In this document: positions 23,301 to 28,378 of the stretch, piece by piece | How positions within the stretch are numbered: position 1 is the first letter of the stretch | Layout of the letters: every line of letters starts with the position of its first letter | Source: a virus | IMG/VR virus record: IMGVR_UViG_3300028829_000677 | Span: 1-28,378 of that record | Reading direction: 5' to 3' (one strand) | Length of the DNA stretch: 28,378 bases | Made by a program: the position numbers and the translations under genes | Notes under the pieces: generated by a model | The model's input: only the letters and a program-made list of their open reading frames with translations | Told to the model about the DNA's origin: nothing | The model's database searches: none

Positions 23301-24723
23301 AGACCTTGTTCTAGCGCCCACACAGAGAGACAGGCGTGTAAGAGAGTTTCTAGAGAACCCCTTAGTACGTCAGTTTGAAGGTGAAGAGATTCCTAAGTTC
23401 TCTCGTCTAGCTACTGAGTATGCTCGTGTGTATAAACACACCAACGGTGACTTAACAGATGTAAATAAACTACGATCTTACAAGACTCAGCTAATGATCG
23501 AAAACGATGCGTCCTCAAGTGGTGCTCAGATTATTGGCTTGTCTACACGAGATCGTAATATTTCAATTAACAGTAACGTTCTAGCTACAGATAAAAAGAA
23601 CAGGTTGTATGACCTTGTAGCTATGGACACTGCAAACGACCCTGAGTTATTAAAGATCCCTGCTTTAAGGGATGCTGATATTGACTGGGAAGATTTGGCG
23701 AAAGCCGCTAAAGCACAGAACATGGTGTCGTTCTACGGTGCGGGTGATGCAACCCAAGCCGCAAACATCGAAGCTAAGTTCTCAAAGGTGCTTGATGTAA
23801 AAGGCTTTCAAGTAATCACTAAAGCTGAAGTTTCAGAATTCTCAAGAAAGATTGAATCAGCTGCCAAGCAAGCCGACCGTGTCGGGGCTGAAGCAACTGC
23901 TACTCAGTTAAGAGGTATGAAGGCTGAAGTTATTGAACTTGTAAATAAGAACGAGCCTGTGGGTCGTGGCTTATTAAAGCAAGCACAAGACATTCATCCT
24001 GCTAGTTCTGATTTTGTCAACAAACTAACGGATACCCGTAGAGGTATCGTAGGGCCAAAAGACTTTGAAGCGGTCTCAAGGATCATGTCAAAACATTTGG
24101 CTGAACGAGCACCTGTTACTCTAGACTTCGTTAGATTTTGGAACAAAGCAGCTAAAACTTATGTACGTGAAACAGAGAGTGTTGATGTACCGTGGGTGAC
24201 TTTCGACGGAAAGAAACTCAAACAAACGGCTTACAGATCACCTTTACAAGAGCGTATAGAGTTTACAGACCCTGTGTCCGGACGTAAAGTAGCAAACATT
24301 TACGAAGCACAAGCTGAAGATGGTAAACTCCTAGGTAAGTCATCTATTCAGAGAGCTGGTATCGGCGCTGGGGTTAACGGCAACCACATGAACGACGCAA
24401 CACTTGTTCGTCAATTTCATTTGTGGGGGCGTAAAAATAAAGTACCTACTGCATCAATCCACGATGCATTCTTTACTAACATCGGCGATGCTGATCTAGC
24501 AAAGAATGCACTTCGTGATATTTATGGTGATGCTGTAGAAGGGGAGACTATTCGTAAAACTTTAAAATACATGAGAGACGAAGGTTTATCCAACAAAAGC
24601 TATAGAGAGCTATTAGCAGAAGCTAAGTCTCTCGGACTCGTAGATCCTGAAGGTGGGATCACCAAAAAGGATGTATTAGCACCAATTCCTGACGGCAAAA
24701 GCTGGTATGGGATCGGTCCTTGA
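20338..24723 (+). CDS. MuF minor head protein fused to a T7/N4-type single-subunit RNA polymerase
   Basis: 1461 residues in one uninterrupted frame. Residues ~1-240 are a MuF (SPP1 gp7-like) domain: TRTSITSTQSAALNKV, then a C210-x2-H213 / H230-x2-C233 pair in DSRTSPTCQHHNG and PLHWNCRS. Residues ~240-880 are basic and unrecognised. Residues ~900-1461 carry polymerase motifs in order: DxxGR D914-R918 (IDGRGRVY); motif A D1057 in D-A-S-S-S-G-A-Q (T7 D537); motif B K1125, Y1133, G1134 in KAQNMVSFYGAG (T7 K631, Y639, G640); WVTFDGKKL and LQERIEF (T7 WVTPDG, IQTRLNL); H1350-x2-D1353 (T7 H784 region); motif C H1375-D1376 in SIHDAFFT (T7 H811-D812). The position of T7 R627 is A1121 with K1122 beside it. 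It starts after AGGAGA and lies between portal and scaffold. MuF proteins bind portal and enter the head, so this is probably a packaged, ejected RNA polymerase (inference). Confidence 0.92.
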   Translation: MSANDKVFDRIIDNAADVRLYEEGVQLQNRRIVKRHRKNLRDLLRGDVRADVTKEVNRFGRELLVHQTGSVKELSTAALDFHTDNLNKEVRKFYKTSRPRSKELLAEVTGPLIKGDKSISKNIRNISAGELVRIQTKVKGGLARGAGKNEIIQDVLKTTKLTEHQAKTLTRTSITSTQSAALNKVVQQNKDIISGYVFTAILDSRTSPTCQHHNGKFYDVNDDRFVPPLHWNCRSTLVPVIKSKEDLLKEDTSKLKKNKLKEANELDFNGKPTKPQSFTNWLRGQPLDIKSKFLGGMEKANLFDTGALKVSDFVTSKGKGLSISALRRKAAQITSVYPNRQKVREVNLKATANTPNQLLNNPAKKEELRNLFLLDSDDYNQSIALTDFKGTSLVGKQASRRRVSNQFDERNFSVDPMTGEVKNNLLYDPDYTLLQERTDFLRNSKLLSSEQKNFIEDFAGSIEGKVSVNQQTVVTENLRVVFERFAKDKTKWDDLGSIVRAENRFAVQNVSRLLDTRSRQRSSMFSRFATDDTPKVQIMGDYYSLDDLQKNMLKDQRFIDGWRQNEGRKLARKVYFSGRAPLKTYFRGLTEKYPTKKRIVKKLKDKATPGFVKKYNDFVKKRGEPSDDWLVRTYAAGREKVRQILDIEFSLAKKKPKPLIADDMALNEISKAAKLVASGQSTDYDTLAINIGKKFDKDEKFLELNPFKKNTLQDYHKDGSRILDLMVDQNLIRTNFRGKVRRGVVDVDTGRASGSWGDTLSREVQVIDKGLLELQKAERRVTIARRLGNVSDRDRLYAKANSTNYFDARGKETGASIVTRRASATFDKKQVDRDFSNMLNQVMNTEYEVDSEYFDFMDKLLRFRDPRGNVKKYDELNEFRHLILQRGEQGYGMMATAKWHRQRGKPFRTNAQIDGRGRVYHSGYLTPTGGETVRPFLNSARKVNFSPKALDELRIQTGAMIGPGTEALTEAGRRAIFARNEARIREVGDLVLAPTQRDRRVREFLENPLVRQFEGEEIPKFSRLATEYARVYKHTNGDLTDVNKLRSYKTQLMIENDASSSGAQIIGLSTRDRNISINSNVLATDKKNRLYDLVAMDTANDPELLKIPALRDADIDWEDLAKAAKAQNMVSFYGAGDATQAANIEAKFSKVLDVKGFQVITKAEVSEFSRKIESAAKQADRVGAEATATQLRGMKAEVIELVNKNEPVGRGLLKQAQDIHPASSDFVNKLTDTRRGIVGPKDFEAVSRIMSKHLAERAPVTLDFVRFWNKAAKTYVRETESVDVPWVTFDGKKLKQTAYRSPLQERIEFTDPVSGRKVANIYEAQAEDGKLLGKSSIQRAGIGAGVNGNHMNDATLVRQFHLWGRKNKVPTASIHDAFFTNIGDADLAKNALRDIYGDAVEGETIRKTLKYMRDEGLSNKSYRELLAEAKSLGLVDPEGGITKKDVLAPIPDGKSWYGIGP

Positions 24724-24753
24724 TTGTTGTTTGTAACATCAATCGATCAAACA

Positions 24754-24806
24754 ATATTAGGGGATGTTCCCTAGAATAAATTTAACACAACTCTGTCTGT
24801 GACAGA
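24754..24806 (+). promoter_or_regulatory. Hairpins between MuF-RNAP and scaffold genes
   Basis: The 95-base gap holds TAGGG/CCCTA around GATGTT (24757-24772) followed by an A/T-rich stretch. It also holds a perfect 6-bp stem with a 3-base loop, TCTGTC-TGT-GACAGA at 24792-24806, placed immediately before the scaffold ribosome site (AAAGGAT). The second may modulate scaffold translation or serve as a promoter element. Confidence 0.5.
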
Positions 24807-24818
24807 AAGGATATTAAA

Positions 24819-25520
24819 ATGAGTATTGAAGAAGATAAAGTAGCTGTAGAATCATCAGCTGTAGAAGAACCCTCCGTAAACGAAACAGTTATTGCTGAAG
24901 CAGAAGCAGAAACCCCTGCTGCAGAAGCTGGAGAAGTTACAGAGGATGCACTAGAAGCCGCAGTAAATGAACGCCTATCAAAGATGAAGGCGAACATGGA
25001 CCGCATGGCCTCAGAGCGCGACGAAGCTTTGAAGATTAAGAACCAGATGGAAGCAGACGCAAAATCTGCTAAAATCAAACAACTAGAAGAAGAAGGCAAA
25101 CTACAAGAACTAGCAGAAATGAAAATTGCTGATCTTGAAGCGAAGCTAAAAGTCTTTGAAGCAGAAAACGTAAAACTTAATCGTGATAATGTCGTTAACA
25201 CCAAACTCGGTGCTCTTGACTTCCGTAATGATCGTAGCCGTGATATGGCCCGTAAGGACATTGTTGATCAGCTTGTTCAAAGTGAAGAAGGTGCTTGGGT
25301 GCACAAATCTGGCGTTGGCATCAACGACTTTATTGAATCATACTCAAAGAGTGAAGACAACTCTTTCTTATTCCGTGTCAAATCCAATTCTGGGGCTGGC
25401 ACTTCCGCAACTCCATCACAGACCTCTGCTCCATCAGAAAACAAAAGCATTATGGACATGTCTACTGATGAGGTACTCGCTCTAGCCGCCGCTGGTAAGC
25501 TAGGGACACAATCATACTAA
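24819..25520 (+). CDS. Capsid scaffolding protein
   Basis: A 233-residue acidic protein. Residues 1-45 are rich in Glu, Ala and Val (low complexity). Residues about 46-130 are predicted long coiled coil with charged heptads (ERDEALKIKNQMEADAKS, KQLEEEGKLQELAEMKIADLEAKL). A globular segment around VVNTKLGALDFRNDRSRDMARKDI follows. The tail is Ser/Thr/Pro-rich and ends with a short helix (MDMSTDEVLALAAAGKL) likely to contact coat protein. Composition, length and position directly before the major capsid gene fit a head scaffold that is lost or degraded on maturation. No protease is seen in this window. Confidence 0.88.
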   Translation: MSIEEDKVAVESSAVEEPSVNETVIAEAEAETPAAEAGEVTEDALEAAVNERLSKMKANMDRMASERDEALKIKNQMEADAKSAKIKQLEEEGKLQELAEMKIADLEAKLKVFEAENVKLNRDNVVNTKLGALDFRNDRSRDMARKDIVDQLVQSEEGAWVHKSGVGINDFIESYSKSEDNSFLFRVKSNSGAGTSATPSQTSAPSENKSIMDMSTDEVLALAAAGKLGTQSY

Positions 25521-25556
25521 TACATAGTAAAAAGCTATATCTTAAGGAATAGAATA

Positions 25557-26672
25557 ATGCCTATTACAAACTCTGACTTTCAGAACGTAAACCTCGCAAT
25601 CTCAGCTTATGCTGACGAAGCTTACACAACTGCCAAAAAGCTAAACAGCTCAGGTATCGTTGGAAGCCGTGACGACATCAAAACCGACATGGAATCTTTT
25701 GTTGGCCAGATGCGCTACTACAAACCACTTGCAAAGCAGATCAACATTGCAAGCCTTTCTTCTTCAACAGATGGCACATACACTGACATCAGCACTGAAA
25801 TCGCTAACTACGTTAAAACAGTTCGCACATTTGGCGCACAGCAGGTCAACATGCAGGAAGTTATTTCCCAGCAGGACGGTCTAATGAAAATCGCTCGTGA
25901 CTTCGCTGAAGTCCGCGCACAGGACGAACACGACGCACTACTAGCAATCCTAAAAGGTGTTGCTGCTTCAGAGGTTACTCTCGGTGACCTCGGTGGCTCC
26001 GGTAACGGTGGTTACATCGCATTCGACACAGATGGCGACGCTTCTGCAACGGGTCACTTCGTTGACATCAACGCCCTAGGTGAATTCGGTGCCGCTGCAA
26101 CAGGTGCTGGCGACGCTCGTAAACTATTCGACTCTTCAGCGGCGGGTGCTGCCCGTGGTGAGCGTCTATTCAAAGCTGTCGGCATGGCAATGAAAGACTA
26201 CGAGCCAGACTTTATGTACCTTGTAACTTCACCTGAGATCATGGCTGAAATGCGTGCCGCCAACCTTGTTGACGAAACACGCGTTCAGGACGGCAACCTC
26301 GAATTCCAGACTGTTTTCGGTGGCAAATTCCGCCTAATTATGACTCGTGCCAACCAGTTTGGTACATTTGCCTCTGGTGACCTAAACGCACAGTCAACCA
26401 AATGTTCATTCATCATTAAGCCGGGTGCTGTTTCAGCTGCTCCAATCGCTGTACCAATGCCTGTTGAAGTTGACCGCGACGCGGCTTCTTACACTGGTGG
26501 TGGTTCAACAAACGTTTGGTACCGTTACGGCTTCGTAATGCACCCCGGTGGTTACGACTGGGCTGGTTCAACTTCTGCGTTCGCAACCAACACAACACTA
26601 GGTGCTGCTGCTTCTTACACTCGTAAGTGGGGCGCTCTAAATCTAGAGATTCTACCAGTCTTCCACGCCTAA
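25557..26672 (+). CDS. Major capsid protein (HK97-fold)
   Basis: 371 residues. N-terminal helix region MPITNSDFQNVNLAISAYADEAY, an extended segment, a central domain with QDEHDALLAILKGVAAS (spine-helix-like), then LVTSPEIMAEMRAANLVDE and the C-terminal VMHPGGYDWAGS ... RKWGALNLEILPVFHA. Codon use changes here to many C-ending codons (AAC, GAC, ATC), as expected for the most highly expressed virion gene. It follows the scaffold and precedes the connector genes. An AAGGAAT ribosome site lies upstream. The family resembles coat proteins annotated from marine phages; exact Pfam is not determined. An HK97 fold is inferred from context and pattern. Confidence 0.88.
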   Translation: MPITNSDFQNVNLAISAYADEAYTTAKKLNSSGIVGSRDDIKTDMESFVGQMRYYKPLAKQINIASLSSSTDGTYTDISTEIANYVKTVRTFGAQQVNMQEVISQQDGLMKIARDFAEVRAQDEHDALLAILKGVAASEVTLGDLGGSGNGGYIAFDTDGDASATGHFVDINALGEFGAAATGAGDARKLFDSSAAGAARGERLFKAVGMAMKDYEPDFMYLVTSPEIMAEMRAANLVDETRVQDGNLEFQTVFGGKFRLIMTRANQFGTFASGDLNAQSTKCSFIIKPGAVSAAPIAVPMPVEVDRDAASYTGGGSTNVWYRYGFVMHPGGYDWAGSTSAFATNTTLGAAASYTRKWGALNLEILPVFHA

Positions 26673-26690
26673 TAGCTTTGGAGAGAACTA

Positions 26691-27200
26691 ATGGCACTAG
26701 TACTAAACACAAACAGTTATGTTACTGTGGATGAGGCAGACTCATACTTTGAGACTCGCATTGACTCAGCTAATTGGACTGCTGCCGATGACGAGATTAA
26801 AGAATCTGCGCTAGTTACAGCTACAGATCTTGTAGATGATAACGCATGGATTGGTTCTGCTGTTAGTTCTTCCCAAGCACTCGCATGGCCACGCAATAAC
26901 GCTACCTACTACGACACCCGTATGGGTACGTCAATTACTATTGGTAGCACTATTGTACCTGATCAAGTAAAAGAAGCTGTCTATGAACAAGCACTTCATC
27001 TTGTAGATAACGAAGATCTATTACAGGGTAAGACACAAACGTTTGAGTCTATCTCTGTTGGATCAATTAGCATTTCCGATAGTAACAACGACGTTACCCG
27101 GACCTCTATTAAACCTAAGCTAGTTCGCAATAAGATTCGTCTATTGCTAAACAAAGCCTATGCTAATGGCGTAGGTAGCCAATGGTGGAGGGCTAATTAA
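26691..27200 (+). CDS. Head-tail connector, DnaT-like adaptor
   Basis: 169 residues starting MALVLNTNSYVTVDEADSYFETR, then W, KESALVTATDLVDDNAWIG, LAWPRNNATYYD and VPDQVKEAVYEQALHLV. This matches what I recall of the DnaT-like/head-tail adaptor family (SYVTVxEADxYF, ALxxATDxxD, LAWPR, IPxxVKxAxxExAL), a helical adaptor that binds under the portal. Position directly after the capsid gene is standard. The ribosome site GGAGAGAACTA is shared with MuF-RNAP. Confidence 0.82.
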   Translation: MALVLNTNSYVTVDEADSYFETRIDSANWTAADDEIKESALVTATDLVDDNAWIGSAVSSSQALAWPRNNATYYDTRMGTSITIGSTIVPDQVKEAVYEQALHLVDNEDLLQGKTQTFESISVGSISISDSNNDVTRTSIKPKLVRNKIRLLLNKAYANGVGSQWWRAN

Positions 27201-27541
27201 TGTCTTTATCTGCTAAGTTGACTGCTGCCGTAGACAAAGCTTTTACTGCTGCTGGAGACTTGGTTAAGACTGCTACACTATCTGATAAGACTGTTTCAGG
27301 TTATGATTTTTCAACTGGAACAGCAACAAGCACTTCTAAGACAGTTACTGTCGATATTATTCTATTTACAAAGTCACTCCCTTCGGGGGGTGGCTACTCT
27401 GTAGAGGGGATAATAAAGTCTTCAAGTGCTATCGATGTTAATGTATACGACACGATTACTGTCGGCTCAGATAGCTATAACATTATTAGTGCTGCGGATG
27501 ATGGTTTCGCAATTACTCTCCAACTTAAAAAGGAGAAGTAG
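27200..27541 (+). CDS. Putative head-closure or neck protein
   Basis: 113 residues starting MSLSAKLTAAVDKAFTAAGDLVKTATLSD, then a beta-rich body with GGGYSVEGIIKSSS and VNVYDTITVGSDSYNIISAADDG. The pattern (N-terminal amphipathic helix, then strands including an xxGDxxxxxxxYxI-like element) fits head-closure/neck proteins (SPP1 gp16-like or phage stopper) and the gene order. Its ATG overlaps the upstream stop (TAATG). The family is inferred from position and fold pattern. Confidence 0.65.
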   Translation: MSLSAKLTAAVDKAFTAAGDLVKTATLSDKTVSGYDFSTGTATSTSKTVTVDIILFTKSLPSGGGYSVEGIIKSSSAIDVNVYDTITVGSDSYNIISAADDGFAITLQLKKEK

Positions 27542-27943
27542 ATGTACGCTACCTTAATCTCTAGCATAGAAAACTTGTTCGCATCTGCTACTTGGACTGC
27601 TGCTAACATAGCAATTTATCCTGATAACTATCAGGGAACTATTTCAGACCAAAACGAGTTTTGCAGACTTAACATTCTTCCTGCCTCTGGTACTACCCAA
27701 GATCATAACGGGAAGAAAACTCTATCAGGTACGGTTATTGTCACGATGTATGTAAAAGCTGGGGAGGGTCAACGTCGTGTTTCTGCTATTGCAGACACAT
27801 TAGACACTCTTCTTGAGCACAAATATCCAACATCCGGCCTTGGGCTTGGAGCCTCCTTTGTCACTATTGGAGGTTTAGATTCACAGAACTCTGCGTTATA
27901 TACAGCGCAATACATTATACCATTTACATACTATGAGGATTAA
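27542..27943 (+). CDS. Tail terminator-like protein (gpU / DUF4128-like)
   Basis: 133 residues starting MYATLISSIENLFASATWTAANIAIYPDNY, with FCRLNILPASGTTQ, VIVTMYVKAGEGQRRVSAIADTLDTLLEHK and a C-terminal strand YTAQYIIPFTYYED. A helix-strand pattern with a central amphipathic helix (RRVSAIADTLDTLL) is typical of the tail terminator ring that caps the tail tube, including the DUF4128 family. It lies exactly where expected, between neck and tail tube genes, with AAGGAGA upstream. Confidence 0.78.
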   Translation: MYATLISSIENLFASATWTAANIAIYPDNYQGTISDQNEFCRLNILPASGTTQDHNGKKTLSGTVIVTMYVKAGEGQRRVSAIADTLDTLLEHKYPTSGLGLGASFVTIGGLDSQNSALYTAQYIIPFTYYED

Positions 27944-27949
27944 ATAGAA

Positions 27950-28378
27950 ATGGCACATATTTCTGACCTTCGCGCAGGTATTTATACATACCTCGACATT
28001 CACACAGTTGCACCAGTTGATGCTACAGACACCGCTGCTGAATACGCTGCTCTATTCGTAGGCTCAACTCCCGGCACAGCTGACACTTCAGACGGTGACA
28101 CAACAGGCGTTGCAGAACACCTACGTATGCCTTCTGTCCGTGAGTTCCCTTCAATCGGTACACCTGCAAACATCGTAAACGTTCCTGTTTACGGTCAGGC
28201 TAGCTCTTCACAGGTTCAGGGCCAAGCCGACGCCCCTAACCTTGAAATAACAATCAACTACAATGCAGCAGATGCTGGCGATCTACACGATCTAATTGGC
28301 AAGGCTGTTACATTCCGCTTTATGATGGTTGACGCCGCTTGTACACTAGATGAAGCTGCCGACACTACCCTTTCTGGC
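27950..28378 (+). CDS. Major tail tube protein (partial, N-terminal 143 residues)
   Basis: An ATG at 27950 opens a frame that runs off the window end. It starts MAHISDLRAGIYTYLD and includes VREFPSIGTPANIVNVPVYGQASSSQVQGQADAPNLEITINYN. The G-xPANIVNVPVYGxxxxxQVQGQADAPxLE pattern is, from memory, characteristic of siphovirus tail tube proteins. Its place after the tail terminator supports this. Codon use is C-rich like the capsid gene, as for an abundant protein. Confidence 0.87.
   Translation, partial: MAHISDLRAGIYTYLDIHTVAPVDATDTAAEYAALFVGSTPGTADTSDGDTTGVAEHLRMPSVREFPSIGTPANIVNVPVYGQASSSQVQGQADAPNLEITINYNAADAGDLHDLIGKAVTFRFMMVDAACTLDEAADTTLSG

Noticed and set aside
20338-24723. MuF C-terminal toxin (polymorphic toxin) as the identity of the large extension
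   Set aside because: The ordered DxxGR, motif A, motif B, HxxD and motif C residues fit a single-subunit RNA polymerase far better, and the extension is much longer than usual MuF toxins.
24782-25261. 159-codon minus-strand frame opposite the scaffold gene
   Set aside because: It is Ser/Phe-rich, the antisense image of Glu/Lys coiled-coil codons; all supported genes are on the + strand.
1-28378. Lysogeny genes, attachment sites or insertion sequences
   Set aside because: I saw no integrase, repressor, transposase or terminal inverted repeat pair; the tRNA has no duplicated 3' end in the window to suggest an att site.
1-28378. Canonical T7-type promoters (TAATACGACTCACTATAGGG-like)
   Set aside because: None was seen on reading; any promoter of the encoded polymerase must have a different sequence.

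Overview
The window is a contiguous block of a tailed bacteriophage (siphovirus-type) genome. Every gene is on the + strand and tightly packed, with many ATGA and TAATG stop/start overlaps, and no host genes are visible. Fibre modules of a kind common in marine phages, a PhoH gene, a 3TM holin of the gene-transfer-agent type and an A/T-leaning base composition suggest a marine phage. The host could be an alphaproteobacterium, but nothing here proves it. I saw no integrase or repressor.

Layout. 1-3648: packaging and small basic proteins, namely a partial basic protein, a 94-aa basic protein, the large terminase, a highly repetitive Lys/Arg/Ala-rich protein and PhoH. 3760-12407: the fibre and host-recognition block, with a small beta-rich protein, a 519-aa fibre protein, a 1187-aa fibre with a self-cleaving S74 chaperone, a 261-aa fibre-like protein, a GNAT-like protein, a 455-aa fibre with a perfect 69-bp tandem duplication, and a tail assembly chaperone-like protein. 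12419-17388: the tail tip, with an NlpC/P60-like protein, two minor tail proteins and a J-like tip protein. 17400-18341: lysis, with a holin and an M15 endolysin. 18342-18580: a compact regulatory region with direct repeats and hairpins. 18581-27943: the head and neck, with portal, tRNA-Thr(UGU), a giant MuF fusion, scaffold, major capsid protein, connector, head-closure and tail-terminator candidates. 27950 to the end: the start of the tail tube gene.

The main discovery is the 1461-aa protein at 20338-24723. Its N-terminus is a MuF (SPP1 gp7-like) portal-associated minor head protein. Its C-terminal half carries the ordered signature motifs of a single-subunit, T7/N4-family DNA-directed RNA polymerase: DxxGR, motif A Asp, motif B Lys-x7-Tyr-Gly, HxxD, and motif C His-Asp. 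This implies a virion-packaged RNA polymerase loaded through a capsid-targeting domain and probably ejected with the DNA. That would parallel phage N4's virion polymerase but in a siphovirus-type head. The spacing between motifs is closer to what I recall for N4 mini-vRNAP than for T7 RNAP.

How the genes work together: terminase packages DNA through the portal; scaffold and coat build the head, with MuF-RNAP inside; neck proteins join the tail tube; the J-like tip and the fibres recognise the host; MuF-RNAP would start phage transcription on entry; holin and endolysin release progeny.
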